64,000 bases of DNA, from contig NZ_CP121648.1 in NCBI RefSeq assembly GCF_029714205.1, forward strand, positions 3,614,001-3,678,000, given 5' to 3'. Below, in pieces: positions 16,754 through 26,252 of the stretch. The stretch is from Methylobacterium sp. CB376 (GTDB taxonomy: Bacteria; Pseudomonadota; Alphaproteobacteria; Rhizobiales; Beijerinckiaceae). The translations under genes were made by a program, and so were the position numbers. Position 1 is the stretch's first letter; every line of letters begins with the position of its first letter. The notes under the pieces are model-generated. The model ran no database searches. It worked only from the letters and a program-made list of their open reading frames with translations, and was not told the DNA's origin.

Positions 16754-19700
16754 ATGATCGCGGGCTGGGCGGTGGTGCTGACCGCACTCACCTACATCTG
16801 CGCCCTGTTCACGGTGGCGCATTGGGGCGACGTGTCCGGCCGGCGCCTGATGCGCGACGAGCGCGTGCGGCCGACCATCTACGCCCTGTCGCTCGCGGTC
16901 TACTGCACCTCCTGGACCTTCTTCGGCTCGGTCGGGCTCGCCAGCCATTCGGGCCTCGACTTCCTCACCATCTATGTCGGCCCGGTGCTGGTGATCGGCC
17001 TCGGGCACCGGCTGGTGGCACGGGTCGTGCGGATCGCCAAGGCCCAGAACTCGACCTCCGTCGCCGACTTCATCGCGGCCCGCTACGGCAAGAGCGAGCG
17101 CATCGCCGCCCTGGTCTGCCTGATCAGCATCGTCGGGGCGATCCCCTACATCGCCCTGCAGCTGCGCGCCGTCGCGGCCTCGCTGCGGGTCTTCCTCGAC
17201 GCCACGGACGGGCGCGGCGGCGGCACGATCGGCCTGATGGGCGATCTCGGCCTGTTCACCGCCCTGGTCCTCGCCGGCTTCGCGGTCGCCTTCGGGACCC
17301 GCCACGCGGACGCCACCGAGCACCAGGACGGGCTGACGCTCGCCATCGCGATCGAGTCGCTCGTCAAGCTCCTCGCCTTCCTGGTCGTCGGCGGCTTCGT
17401 GGTCGGCTGGGTGCTGCGGAAGGCGCCGGTGGTCACCCCCGGGGCCCTGCTCGGCGGGACGGCCACCCTGGTCGCCGACACGTCCGGCCCCTGGACGCTG
17501 CTGGTGCAGGTGCTGCTCTCGTCCTGCGCCGTGCTGCTGCTGCCGCGCCAGTTCCACATGGCCGTGGTGGAGAACCGGGCGGTGGCGGACGTGACCCGCG
17601 CCGCCTGGGCCTTCCCGCTCTACCTCGTGCTCATCAACCTGTTCGTCGTGCCGCTCGCGGTGATCGGCCTGATGATGTTCCCGGACGGGAGCGTCATGCG
17701 CGACATGACGGTGCTCGCCCTGCCCCTGGCCGAGCGCGCGGACGGCATCGCGCTCATCGCCTTCGTGGGCGGGCTCTCGGCCGCGACCGCGATGGTGATC
17801 GTGGAATCGGTCGCGGTCGCGATCATGATCTCGAACCACCTCGTCATCCCGCTGGTCCTGCGCGGGCGGCCGGGGAGCCAGCGGGCGACCAATCTCGGCG
17901 GCGTCGTGCTGGCGGTGCGCCGGGTCGCCATCGTGGTGGTGATCCTGGCGGCCTACGCCTATTCGCGGGTGGCCGGCGAGGTGGCGCTCGCCTCGATCGG
18001 CCTCCTGTCCTTCGCGGCCGTGGCGCAGATCGGGCCGGCCTTCCTCGGCGGCCTGATCTGGCGGCGCGGCACCGGCCTCGGCGCGGTGGCGGGGCTGACG
18101 GCGGGGCTCGCGGTCTGGGCCTACACGCTGCTGCTGCCGAGCCTGCTCGGCGAATCCGCCAGCCCCTGGGCGCGCGCCTTCCTGGAGGACGGGCCCTTCG
18201 GCATCGCGGCCCTCAGCCCCACCGCCCTGATGGGGCTCGACGACCTGCCGCGCCTCGTCCACGGCACGCTCTGGAGCCTCGGCCTCAACGCCCTGGCATA
18301 TTGGGGCTTCTCGCTGCTGCGGGCGCCGAGCGCGATCGAGCGGCTCCAGGCCGAGGCCTTCGGGCACGAATTCGTGCAGGACGCGCCGCCCCTGCGCCTG
18401 TTCCGCGGCACGCTGAGCTTCGGGGAGCTGCGCGCCGCCGTCGCCCGCTTCCTCGGCGAGGAGCGCGCGCAGCGGGCCTTCGACGCCTACTTCGCCGAGC
18501 GCGGCCGGATGATCCTCCACCCGGACGCGGTGGCGGGGCTCGGCGAATTGCGCCACGCCGAGCACCTGCTCGCCTCGGCGATCGGCGCCTCCTCGGCCCG
18601 GCTCGCGCTCTCGCTGCTGCTCGGGCGGCGCAACGTCTCGCCGCGGGCGGCCCTGCGCCTCCTCGACGACGCCTCGGCGGCCTTCCAGTACAGCCGCGAC
18701 TTCCTGCAGCACGGCCTCGACCACGCGGGCCAGGGCATCACGGTCTTCGACCGCGACATGACCCTGATCGCCTGGAACCGGGCCTTCGCGGACCTCTACG
18801 ACCTGCCCAACGACATCATGCGCACCGGCATGCCGCTGGAGGAGATCGTCCGCTACAACGCCGCCCGGGGCGCCTACGGCGACCGCGAGGCGGACGACCT
18901 CGTGCGCGAGCGCATCGCCGCCTTCCGGCAGGAGACCGGGCCGCAGCGCCTGCGCCTCTCCCCGAGCGGGCGCGTGATCGAGATCCGGGCCAACGCCCTG
19001 CCGAACGGGGGCGTGGTCGCGACCTACACGGACGTCACCGACGCGGTCGCGGCCGAGGAGGCCCGCGAGCGCCTCAACGAGGAGCTGGAGCGCCGGGTGC
19101 GGGAGCGGACCGAGGAGCTCACCCGCCTCAACGCCGCGCTGAGCCGCGCCAAGGCCGAGGCCGAGGAGGCCAACGCCTCGAAGACGCGCTTCCTCGCCGC
19201 CGCGAGCCACGACATCCTGCAGCCCCTCAACGCGGCCCGCCTCTACGCGGCGGCCCTGGTCGAGCGCGACCGCGCCGCCGACCCGACGCTCGCCGAGAAC
19301 GTCGACGCCTCGCTGGACGCGGTCGAGGAGATCCTGACCGCGCTCCTCGACATCTCCCGCCTCGACACCGGCGCCCTGACGCCGCAGCTCTCGACCTTCC
19401 GGGTCTCCGAGCTGATGCGCCAGATCCGGCGCGAATTCGAGCCGATGGCGCGCGAGAAGGGCCTGGAGCTGCGGGTGATGCCCTGCGGCCTCGGCGTCCG
19501 CTCGGACCGGCCGCTCCTGCGCCGGCTGCTCCAGAACCTCGTCTCCAACGCCATCAAGTACACCCAATCGGGCCGGGTCCTGGTCGGTGCGCGCCGCCGC
19601 GGCGAGCGCCTCGAACTCATGGTCTGCGACACCGGGCTCGGCATCCCGGCCTCCAAGCGCAAGGTGGTGTTCCAGGAATTCCAGCGCCTCGAACAGGGGG

Positions 19701-20287
19701 CCCGGGTCGCCCGCGGCCTCGGGCTCGGCCTCTCGATCGTCGAGCGCACCGCGCGGCTCCTCGGTCACCCGATCCGCCTGCGCTCCGAGGTCGGGCGCGG
19801 CTCGATCTTCTCGGTCCTGGTGCCGGTCGCCGCCCTGCGGCCGGCCCCGGAGGCCGCCGCGGAGGCGCCCCGCCCGGCGGACGCCGCCCTCTCGGGCCTC
19901 TCGGTCCTCGCCATCGACAACGAGCCGGCGATCGTGGACGGCATGGCGCGCCTGCTCGCGAGCTGGGGCTGCCGCGTGCGCACGGCGGGCTCGGTCGGCG
20001 AGGCGGTGCGGCGGGTGCTCGCCCCCGCCCCGCCCCCCGACGTGATCGTGGCGGATTACCACCTCGACGAGGGCAACGGGCTCGACCTGATCGCCTCGCT
20101 GCGGGCGGCCCTGTCGGCCGACGTGCCGGCGGTGCTGCTCACCGCCGACCGCTCGCCGCCGGTGCGGGAGACGGCCGCGGCGCAGCGCGTCCACCTGCTC
20201 ACCAAGCCGCTGAAGCCCGCCGCCCTGCGGGCGCTGCTGACCCAGTGGCAGGCCCGGCGGGCGGCGGCCGAGGAACCCTCCGGCTGA
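16754..20287 (+). CDS. Hybrid sensor histidine kinase/response regulator with a sodium:solute symporter-like sensor domain
   Basis: An 1177-aa membrane kinase. Roughly residues 1-560 form about 13 helices resembling the sodium:solute symporter family, as in CbrA/CrbS/ErcS-type kinases. A PAS domain (GLDHAGQGITVFDRDMTLI) lies at about 650-770, then a coiled coil. The HisKA box is ASHDILQPLNAARLYAAAL with phospho-acceptor His819, followed by the N box LLQNLVSNAIKYT, G boxes DTGLGIP and GLGLGLSIVERTARLLGH, and a receiver with Asp1101 and Lys in LTKPLKP. All phosphorelay residues are present. Relatives control acetate, carbon or nitrogen use. No separate response regulator is adjacent. Confidence 0.93.
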   Translation: MIAGWAVVLTALTYICALFTVAHWGDVSGRRLMRDERVRPTIYALSLAVYCTSWTFFGSVGLASHSGLDFLTIYVGPVLVIGLGHRLVARVVRIAKAQNSTSVADFIAARYGKSERIAALVCLISIVGAIPYIALQLRAVAASLRVFLDATDGRGGGTIGLMGDLGLFTALVLAGFAVAFGTRHADATEHQDGLTLAIAIESLVKLLAFLVVGGFVVGWVLRKAPVVTPGALLGGTATLVADTSGPWTLLVQVLLSSCAVLLLPRQFHMAVVENRAVADVTRAAWAFPLYLVLINLFVVPLAVIGLMMFPDGSVMRDMTVLALPLAERADGIALIAFVGGLSAATAMVIVESVAVAIMISNHLVIPLVLRGRPGSQRATNLGGVVLAVRRVAIVVVILAAYAYSRVAGEVALASIGLLSFAAVAQIGPAFLGGLIWRRGTGLGAVAGLTAGLAVWAYTLLLPSLLGESASPWARAFLEDGPFGIAALSPTALMGLDDLPRLVHGTLWSLGLNALAYWGFSLLRAPSAIERLQAEAFGHEFVQDAPPLRLFRGTLSFGELRAAVARFLGEERAQRAFDAYFAERGRMILHPDAVAGLGELRHAEHLLASAIGASSARLALSLLLGRRNVSPRAALRLLDDASAAFQYSRDFLQHGLDHAGQGITVFDRDMTLIAWNRAFADLYDLPNDIMRTGMPLEEIVRYNAARGAYGDREADDLVRERIAAFRQETGPQRLRLSPSGRVIEIRANALPNGGVVATYTDVTDAVAAEEARERLNEELERRVRERTEELTRLNAALSRAKAEAEEANASKTRFLAAASHDILQPLNAARLYAAALVERDRAADPTLAENVDASLDAVEEILTALLDISRLDTGALTPQLSTFRVSELMRQIRREFEPMAREKGLELRVMPCGLGVRSDRPLLRRLLQNLVSNAIKYTQSGRVLVGARRRGERLELMVCDTGLGIPASKRKVVFQEFQRLEQGARVARGLGLGLSIVERTARLLGHPIRLRSEVGRGSIFSVLVPVAALRPAPEAAAEAPRPADAALSGLSVLAIDNEPAIVDGMARLLASWGCRVRTAGSVGEAVRRVLAPAPPPDVIVADYHLDEGNGLDLIASLRAALSADVPAVLLTADRSPPVRETAAAQRVHLLTKPLKPAALRALLTQWQARRAAAEEPSG

Positions 20288-20480
20288 TCGCGGCGCCGCG
20301 CGGCCATCGCCCTCGTCCGGGCGCGCTGGTTCGGCATCGCCGTCCGGACAGCCGATGGCGGTCCTGGCCCGACCTGCTGCCGAACCGGTCGGCGGACAAC
20401 CGCCCCCTTCACCGGGAGGGCCGCCGGGTCGGCGGCGGCGACGATGCGGAGCCAGGATGCCGGGCGGGACTCCGCCGCGG

Positions 20481-21110
20481 TCAGTGCCGGACCCACATGA
20501 TCCGCGCCATCCAGGCGATCTCGGCCGTCGCGATCGAGCGCGCGGCCTCGCCAGGCATCACGGGCGCGAGGTCCGCCACCCGCGCGGTGCGCCGACGCAG
20601 CACCGCGCCGACCAGCGCCCCCGTGCGCAGGCTCACCAGGATCCGGTCGCCGCGGCGCATCGGCGCCGTGGCGCAGACCACAAGCACGTCGCCGTCGTGG
20701 TAGAGAGGCCGCAGATCGTTGCCCTGAACCTCGATGGCGAAGCAATCCTGCGTGCCGAGATCCGGAAAATCGAGCTCGTCCCAGGCGGACCCGGTCGGGC
20801 GGCCGTCCGGCCCGATCCGCCCGGCCACCGCCAGGGCGGCGCTGCCGATCAGCGGCACGACGGCCGCCCCCGCGGCGGCCCGCGGCGAGACGAGCTGCAC
20901 GAACTCGTCGAGGGTGGCCCCCGTCGCGGCCAGGATCTTGGCGAGGGATTCCGTCGAGGGCCAGCGCCTGCGGCCGTCGGGCGCGACGCGCTTCGAGCGG
21001 TTGAAGCTCGTCGGATCGAGCCCCGCGCGCTTGGCCAAGCCCGAGGGGGTCAGCCTGTGGCGCTGCGCGAGATGGTCGATTGCTGACCAAATCCTGTCGT
21101 GCGAAAGCAT
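20481..21110 (-). CDS. XRE/S24-type LexA-like transcriptional regulator lacking the catalytic serine
   Basis: A 209-aa protein with an N-terminal helix-turn-helix (HRLTPSGLAKRAGLDPTSFNRSKR) and a C-terminal S24 fold (DCFAIEVQGNDLRPLYHDGDVLVV). In cleavable S24 proteins the motif is G-D-S-M; here it is G-N-D-L, so the nucleophilic Ser is absent, and the distal Lys position reads as hydrophobic or Arg. Self-cleavage is therefore unlikely. I chose the ATG at 21110; a TTG eight codons upstream is also open, and neither has a good Shine-Dalgarno sequence. The target is unknown. It is divergent from DUF952-pyrD. Confidence 0.85.
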   Translation of the reverse strand: MLSHDRIWSAIDHLAQRHRLTPSGLAKRAGLDPTSFNRSKRVAPDGRRRWPSTESLAKILAATGATLDEFVQLVSPRAAAGAAVVPLIGSAALAVAGRIGPDGRPTGSAWDELDFPDLGTQDCFAIEVQGNDLRPLYHDGDVLVVCATAPMRRGDRILVSLRTGALVGAVLRRRTARVADLAPVMPGEAARSIATAEIAWMARIMWVRH

Positions 21111-21253
21111 GGGGAGAGTATCTATCACCCGCAATCAGATCTGCGGACCGCTTCGCCCGACACTACTCGGCGTCATCCGAAAGGCAACGCCGCGTGGATG
21201 CCGCCCCGTAATAAATCCGGTTTCGCGCGAGAGGCGCCTCGGAATCCTCAGCC

Positions 21254-21601
21254 ATGAGCATGATTTACAAGATCTGCCCGGCCCCGCTGTGGCGGGACGC
21301 GCAGGCCGCCGGCCGCTTCCTCGGCGCCCCGGTCGACCTCGCGGACGGGTACATCCACTTCTCCACCGCCGCCCAGGTCGCCGAGACCGCCGCCCGGCAT
21401 TTCGCCGGCCAGGATGACCTCGTCCTCGTCGCGGTCGCGGCGGAGGATCTCGGCGAGGCCCTGCGCTACGAGCCCTCCCGGGGCGGCGCCCTGTTCCCGC
21501 ACCTCTACGGGCCGCTGCCGCTCGCGGCGGTCCGCTCCGCGGTGCCGCTCCGGCTCGGACCGGACGGGCGCCACCGTTTCCCCGCGGACCTGGAGGGCTG
21601 A
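21254..21601 (+). CDS. DUF952 domain-containing protein
   Basis: A 115-aa cytoplasmic protein beginning IYKICPAPLWRDAQAAGRFLGAPVDLADGYIHFSTAAQ across two stretches. The DGYIHFSTAAQVAETA segment is the DUF952 hallmark. The biochemical role of the family is not established. It ends 6 bp before pyrD, so the two are surely one transcript. Confidence 0.9.
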   Translation: MSMIYKICPAPLWRDAQAAGRFLGAPVDLADGYIHFSTAAQVAETAARHFAGQDDLVLVAVAAEDLGEALRYEPSRGGALFPHLYGPLPLAAVRSAVPLRLGPDGRHRFPADLEG

Positions 21602-21607
21602 CACGCC

Positions 21608-22687
21608 TTGCTCGCCAGCCTGTTCCCCCTCGCCCGGCCCGTTCTCCACGCCCTCGACGCCGAGACGGCCCATCGCCTGACCCTGCGGGCGCTCGCGCTC
21701 CTGCCCCCCGGACCACCGCCCGCCGACGACCCGGCCCTGGCGGTCGCGGCCTTCGGCAGGCGCTTCCCGAACCCGGTCGGGCTCGCGGCGGGATTCGACA
21801 AGGGGGCCGAGGTGCCGGACGCGCTCCTGCGCCTCGGCTTCGGCTTCGTGGAGGTCGGCGGCGTGGTGCCGCTGCCCCAGCCCGGCAACCCGCGCCCGCG
21901 GGTCTTCCGCCTGCCCCGCGACGGCGCCGTCATCAACCGGTTCGGGCTCAACAGCGAGGGGCTCGCCACCGTGGCGGCGCGACTCGCCGCGCGGGCCGGC
22001 CGGCCCGGCCTGATCGGCGCGAATATCGGGGCCAACAAGGAGGCGGCCGACCGGCTGGCCGATTACGTGACCTGCACGCGGGCGCTCGCGGGCCTCGTCG
22101 ACTTCATCACCGTGAACGTCTCCTCGCCCAACACGCCGGGCCTGCGCGACCTGCAGGGCGAGGCCTTCCTGGACGAGCTCCTGGCCCGGGTCGTGGAGGC
22201 CCGCGACGCGGCAGGGGGCGGGCGCCGCGCCGCCATCCTGCTCAAGATCGCGCCCGACATCACCCTCGGCGCCCTCGACGCCATCGCGGCCACGGCCCTG
22301 CGGCGCGGGGTGGAGGGGCTCGTCGTCTCGAACACCACGGTGGCGCGGCCCGCCGGCCTCGCGGAGGCGGCGCGCGCCCGCGAGGCCGGCGGGCTCTCCG
22401 GCCGGCCGCTCTTCTCGCCCTCGACGCGGCTCCTCGCCGAGACCTTCCTGCGGGTCGGCACCCGCCTGCCCCTGGTCGGGGTCGGCGGGATCGATTCGGC
22501 CGAGGCCGCCTGGACCAAGATCCGGGCCGGCGCCAGCCTCCTGCAGCTCTACTCGGCCCTGGTCTATGCGGGCCCCGGGCTCGTCGGGACGATCAAGCGC
22601 GGGCTCGCCGCGCGCCTCGCCGACCAGGGCCGGCCGCTCGCCGCGTGGGTCGGCCGCGACGCGGCCGAACTCGCGCGCAGCGCCTGA
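21608..22687 (+). CDS. pyrD: Quinone-dependent dihydroorotate dehydrogenase (class 2)
   Basis: A 359-aa FMN enzyme that oxidises dihydroorotate to orotate in pyrimidine synthesis and passes electrons to membrane quinone. Class 2 features are the N-terminal helical extension ([16 protein letters not shown]), [12 protein letters not shown], the active-site [14 protein letters not shown] and [19 protein letters not shown] near the C-terminus. The start is a TTG at 21608, six bases after the DUF952 stop; no better start fits the family N-terminus. Length is normal. Confidence 0.96.
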   Translation: MLASLFPLARPVLHALDAETAHRLTLRALALLPPGPPPADDPALAVAAFGRRFPNPVGLAAGFDKGAEVPDALLRLGFGFVEVGGVVPLPQPGNPRPRVFRLPRDGAVINRFGLNSEGLATVAARLAARAGRPGLIGANIGANKEAADRLADYVTCTRALAGLVDFITVNVSSPNTPGLRDLQGEAFLDELLARVVEARDAAGGGRRAAILLKIAPDITLGALDAIAATALRRGVEGLVVSNTTVARPAGLAEAARAREAGGLSGRPLFSPSTRLLAETFLRVGTRLPLVGVGGIDSAEAAWTKIRAGASLLQLYSALVYAGPGLVGTIKRGLAARLADQGRPLAAWVGRDAAELARSA

Positions 22688-22690
22688 CCG

Positions 22691-22707
22691 GGGCCGCGTC
22701 GCGGCCC
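22691..22707. terminator. Hairpin after pyrD
   Basis: GGGCCGC-GTC-GCGGCCC lies 4 bp after the pyrD stop, between convergent genes. It has no T-run, as is common for terminators in such GC-rich DNA, so the assignment is tentative. Confidence 0.5.
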
Positions 22708-22745
22708 GCCCGCGGCCGGCCGGAGGCGGCCGCCCGGGCCGCGGC

Positions 22746-24128
22746 TCACGCCGCGGGCACCTGCGCGGGCACCTGCGCGGGGCCGGCGGGGGCCGCGCCG
22801 GCGGGGGCCGGCCCGAAGGCGGCCCGGGCGAGCCTCGGGTAGAGCAGGCCCTGGCCGATGCCGCGGGCGGCCAGGAAGGCCAGGAGCGCGAGCCACAGGC
22901 CGGTATTGCCGAGGCCCTGCACGCCCCCCAGCACCGCCAGGTAGGCGGCGAGCGCCGCGACCATCAGGTTGCGCATCGGCCGGGTCCAGGTCGCCCCGAT
23001 ATAGATCCCGTCGAAGGCGAAGGCCGCCGCGGCCACGACGGGCGTCAGGGCCGCGAAGGGCAGGTAGAGGCGCGCGAGGGCGCGCACCTCGGGATTGGTG
23101 CTGATCGCGTCGATGAAGGCGCCGCCCGTCGCCAGGAACAGCAGCGAGACCGCGAGGCCGAAGCCGAGGCACCAGCCGAGCGCGTAGCGGACGGCGCGCC
23201 GGAAGGCGCCCTCCCGGCGGGCGCCGAGCGCCTGCCCGCACAGCACCTCCGCCGCGGTGGCGAAGCCGTCGAGGAAGAAGCTGCCGACGAGGAACAGGTT
23301 CTGCAGCACGGCATTCGCCGCGAGGGTGAGGTCGCCCGCCCGCGCCCCGAGCGCCGAGAAGGAGCCGAAGGCCGCGATCACGGCCAGGGTGCGCACCATC
23401 ACGTCGCCGTTGACCGCGAGCATGCGCAGCAGGGAGGTCCGCTCCAGCACCTCCGCGCGGGGGATCCGCCAGGGCCGGGAGCCGAGGCGGCGCAGCACCA
23501 AGAGGCCGAGGAGGAAGCCCAGGGCCTCGGCCAGGACCGCCGCCAGGGCCGCCCCCGCGACCCCGAGGCCGAGGCCGAGCACGAGCAGGATCGTGAGCGC
23601 GATGTTCGCGACGTTCATGGCGACCTGGAGGGCGAGGCCGAGATCGGTGCGCCCGCGTCCCAGGGTCGAGCCCAGCACGGCGTAGTTCATGAGCGTGAAC
23701 GGCGCCGCGACGATGCGGATGCCGAAATAGGTCGCGAGGGCCGCGGTGACCGCCGGGCTCGCGCCGGCGAGCGCGAAGGCCGCCTCGCCGAGCGGCCGCT
23801 GCAGGGCGACGAGCAGCAGGCCCACGCCGCCCCCGACCGCCAGCGCCCGCGCCAGGGCCCGGTCGATCTCGGCCGCGTCGCCCGCCCCGGCGGCCTGGGC
23901 GGTGAGCCCGGCGGTGGCCATGCGCAGCGAGCCGAAGGTCCAGAACAGGTAGTCGAACAGGACGGCCCCGAGGGCGAGCGCCCCGAGGAGCGCGGCATCG
24001 CCCAGCCGCCCGATCGCCGCCGCGCCGACGACGCCGAGGAGCGGCGTCGTGACATTGGCGAGGGTCATCGGCAGGGCGAGGGCGAGGACGCGGCGGTTCG
24101 TCACCGCCGGGGCTGCGGACGCGTCCAT
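22746..24128 (-). CDS. MATE family efflux transporter (DinF-like)
   Basis: A 460-aa cation-coupled exporter with 12 predicted helices in two MatE halves. It starts RRVLALALPMTLANVTTPLLGVVG and has the DinF-subgroup pattern FDYLFWTFGSLRMATAGLTAQAAGAGD. Its C-terminus is a short alanine/proline-rich tail with a PAQVPAQVPAA repeat. The gene follows the DUF6460 gene by 4 bp, so the two form an operon. The exported compound is unknown. Confidence 0.92.
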   Translation of the reverse strand: MDASAAPAVTNRRVLALALPMTLANVTTPLLGVVGAAAIGRLGDAALLGALALGAVLFDYLFWTFGSLRMATAGLTAQAAGAGDAAEIDRALARALAVGGGVGLLLVALQRPLGEAAFALAGASPAVTAALATYFGIRIVAAPFTLMNYAVLGSTLGRGRTDLGLALQVAMNVANIALTILLVLGLGLGVAGAALAAVLAEALGFLLGLLVLRRLGSRPWRIPRAEVLERTSLLRMLAVNGDVMVRTLAVIAAFGSFSALGARAGDLTLAANAVLQNLFLVGSFFLDGFATAAEVLCGQALGARREGAFRRAVRYALGWCLGFGLAVSLLFLATGGAFIDAISTNPEVRALARLYLPFAALTPVVAAAAFAFDGIYIGATWTRPMRNLMVAALAAYLAVLGGVQGLGNTGLWLALLAFLAARGIGQGLLYPRLARAAFGPAPAGAAPAGPAQVPAQVPAA

Positions 24129-24132
24129 GCGC

Positions 24133-24498
24133 CTAGCGCCCGCCCGCGAGCAGCCGCGACAGCAGCCAGAGCGGCACGACCACGACGGCGCCGGCGATCA
24201 GCCAGGTCCCGGCGTCGTGGAAGGTCGACAGGCCGAGGTCGATGAGCGTGCGCAGCGTGTCGTAGGCGTGGACGTAGAGCGCCCGGGGGGTGATCCCGAT
24301 CATCGCCATGCCGGCGCCGACCAGGAGCGACAGGAAGACGAGCCGGACGAGGACGGCGGCGGGCGAGCCGCCCAGGAAGCGCCGCAGGTCCGAGCCGGCC
24401 CGATGCGCGCCGGACCCGTCATAGGCCCCGCGCGGATCCTGGCCGCCGCGCGGATCGTGCGGCCGCCCGGGCGGAATGGTGAAACGCGGATCGCTCAT
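24133..24498 (-). CDS. DUF6460 domain-containing membrane protein
   Basis: A 121-aa protein. The first 45 residues are hydrophilic, with PHDPRGGQDPRG repeats. Two helices follow (SPAAVLVRLVFLSLLVGAGMAMIG and AGTWLIAGAVVVVPLWLLSRLLAG), preceded by DLRRFLGGSP as in DUF6460 proteins of Hyphomicrobiales. The ATG at 24498 was preferred over an open extension of 16 codons. Function unknown. It leads the operon with the MATE gene. Confidence 0.78.
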   Translation of the reverse strand: MSDPRFTIPPGRPHDPRGGQDPRGAYDGSGAHRAGSDLRRFLGGSPAAVLVRLVFLSLLVGAGMAMIGITPRALYVHAYDTLRTLIDLGLSTFHDAGTWLIAGAVVVVPLWLLSRLLAGGR

Positions 24499-24693
24499 CG
24501 GGGCCTCGCGGAAGGGGATCGAACGGAAAGCTGCGGCCTGCCGCACACACGTCCCCGCAAATCTGCAACGGACGCGTTACGTCGCTCCGCGGCGCGTCGT
24601 AAAGATGGCGAGCGTCAAGCCCCACACCAGGAGGGCGCGCCATCGATTCACGAGGGAGACGTCCGCCGCAGCGGGCGGTCACGGGTTCGCAGC

Positions 24694-25644
24694 ATGATCG
24701 ACCACGCGCTCTTCGATCCCGCCAAGGCCGACCCGGATGCGGAGCGGCTCAACCGGGAGATCATGGCCGCGCAGGCGAGCGCCCCGGATCCCTGGTCGCT
24801 GCCCGTCGCCGAGGTGCGGGCCCGGCGACGACAGGGCAGCGCCGCCTTCCCGGCGATGCCGCAGAGCCCGCGGGCCGAGACGCTGACCATCCCGGGCCCG
24901 GGCGGCCCGATCGCCCTCAGGGTGATTCGCCCGGTGCGCAAGCCGCGCGGCGCCTACCTGCACATTCACGGCGGCGGCTGGATCTGGGGCGCGGCCGACG
25001 AGCAGGACCCCTGGCTGGAGCGCATCGCCGACCGCTGCGGCTTCGTCTGCATCTCGGTCGAGTACCGGCTCGCGCCCGAGCACCCCTACCCGGCCCCGCT
25101 CGACGATTGCGCGGCGGCGGCGCTGTGGCTGCACGGCGAGGGGCGGCGCCTGTTCGGCGTCGAGGCGCTGACCATCGGCGGCGAATCGGTCGGAGCCCAC
25201 CTCTCGGTGATGACGCTCCTGCGCCTGCGCGACCGCCACCGGCTCCCGAAGGCGTTCCGGGGCGCGAACCTGTTCTCCGGCCTGTTCGACCTCGGCGTCA
25301 CCGCGAGCGCCCGCAACTGGGGCGAGGAGCGGCTCGTCCTCAATTCCCGCGACGTGCGCCGCTTCGCGGACGGCTTCGTGCCCGAGGGGGTCGCCCGGCG
25401 CTCGCCCGAGGTCTCGCCGCTCTACGCCGATCTCAAGGGCCTGCCCCCCGCCCTGTTCTCGGTCGGGACCCGCGACCCGCTCCTCGACGACACGCTGTTC
25501 ATGTCGATGCGCTGGGCCGCGGCCAATAACGGGGGCTACACGGCGGTCTATACCGGCGGCTGCCACGTCTTCATCCGCTACCCCCTGGCGATGACCGAGC
25601 GGGCGCTGGAGCTGATCGAGCGCTTCCTGATGGCGCTGGCCTGA
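24694..25644 (+). CDS. Alpha/beta hydrolase, HSL-type esterase
   Basis: A 316-aa hydrolase of the hormone-sensitive-lipase family. The oxyanion motif HGGGW is at 92-96, the nucleophile elbow GGESVGA has Ser165, the likely acid is Asp in GTRDPLLDD, and His is in GGCHVF. The elbow is GES where most HSL enzymes have GDSAG. SVEYRLAPEHPYPAPLDDC supports the family. The ATG at 24694 is the first start that gives a sensible N-terminus; the longer open frame upstream is antisense to the DUF6460 gene. Substrate unknown, probably a short-chain ester. Confidence 0.88.
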   Translation: MIDHALFDPAKADPDAERLNREIMAAQASAPDPWSLPVAEVRARRRQGSAAFPAMPQSPRAETLTIPGPGGPIALRVIRPVRKPRGAYLHIHGGGWIWGAADEQDPWLERIADRCGFVCISVEYRLAPEHPYPAPLDDCAAAALWLHGEGRRLFGVEALTIGGESVGAHLSVMTLLRLRDRHRLPKAFRGANLFSGLFDLGVTASARNWGEERLVLNSRDVRRFADGFVPEGVARRSPEVSPLYADLKGLPPALFSVGTRDPLLDDTLFMSMRWAAANNGGYTAVYTGGCHVFIRYPLAMTERALELIERFLMALA

Positions 25645-25656
25645 AGCCGGGCGCCG

Positions 25657-26076
25657 TCAGGCCGTGCGCGCGACGGTGGTGCCGATCGGGGCGGCCTGCG
25701 CGGCCTCCGACTCGCGCGCGTAGGTCTTGGCGCGCAGGGCCGATTCGGAGGGGAGCTGGTCGAGCACCGAGCCGGAATTCGGGTCGAGCACCTGGAACAC
25801 CATCTGCTGGGTCTCGACGTCGCGGCGGTAGCGCACCTCGGAGCGGCCGGCATCGGGCGACGGCTCGGGCGGGGCTTCCGCGAGGGCGCGCTTCGCCTCC
25901 GGGCTCAGGTCGAGGGTGACGGCGTCGTCGAGCGGCGCGGATTCGGGCTCGCGCCCGCCGGTCGGGCGGCGCGGCGGAGGGTCCGCCTCGATCGGGGCAG
26001 GCGCGCTCGGCGCCGCCAAGGACCGGATCTCGAACATCGAGAGTCCCCAGGTGTTCATGCTGGCATGATCAGACAC
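25657..26076 (-). CDS. FlaG-like small protein
   Basis: A protein of up to 139 residues. After a proline-rich N-terminal half, the segment VRYRRDVETQQMVFQVLDPNSG followed by SVLDQLPSESALRAKTYAR matches the FlaG pattern (a beta strand with D-x-x-T/S-G, then IPSE). FlaG proteins influence flagellar filament length, but no flagellar gene is nearby, so the role is uncertain. In-frame ATGs at 26058 (MNTWG) and 26037 (MFEIRS) are alternative starts. Confidence 0.65.
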   Translation of the reverse strand: MSDHASMNTWGLSMFEIRSLAAPSAPAPIEADPPPRRPTGGREPESAPLDDAVTLDLSPEAKRALAEAPPEPSPDAGRSEVRYRRDVETQQMVFQVLDPNSGSVLDQLPSESALRAKTYARESEAAQAAPIGTTVARTA

Positions 26077-26252
26077 CCGTCGTCCCTACCCGGACCTTAA
26101 CGGCGCGCCCCGCTCGCGCGCTGGTGTGAAGGCCTGGTTAACGCCGGCGCATTCTTTTTCACGACATCGCGCCGGCGGTTCGCCCGGCGGGCGCCCTGAG
26201 GGCGGGGCCGGTGCGGTGGCGGATCGGACCCATCGCGGCGGGCGCCGCGGGC

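Noticed and set aside
16688..20194. A 1168-codon open frame antisense to the hybrid kinase
   Set aside because: High GC leaves the opposite strand open. The product is an Arg/Asp/Gly/His-rich string with no fold or motif, while the plus strand encodes a complete kinase.
20288..20480. Another copy of the dispersed repeat (string CCGAACCGGTCGGCGG)
   Set aside because: Only about 15 bases resemble the family; neither the head hairpin nor CGCATCAT is present.
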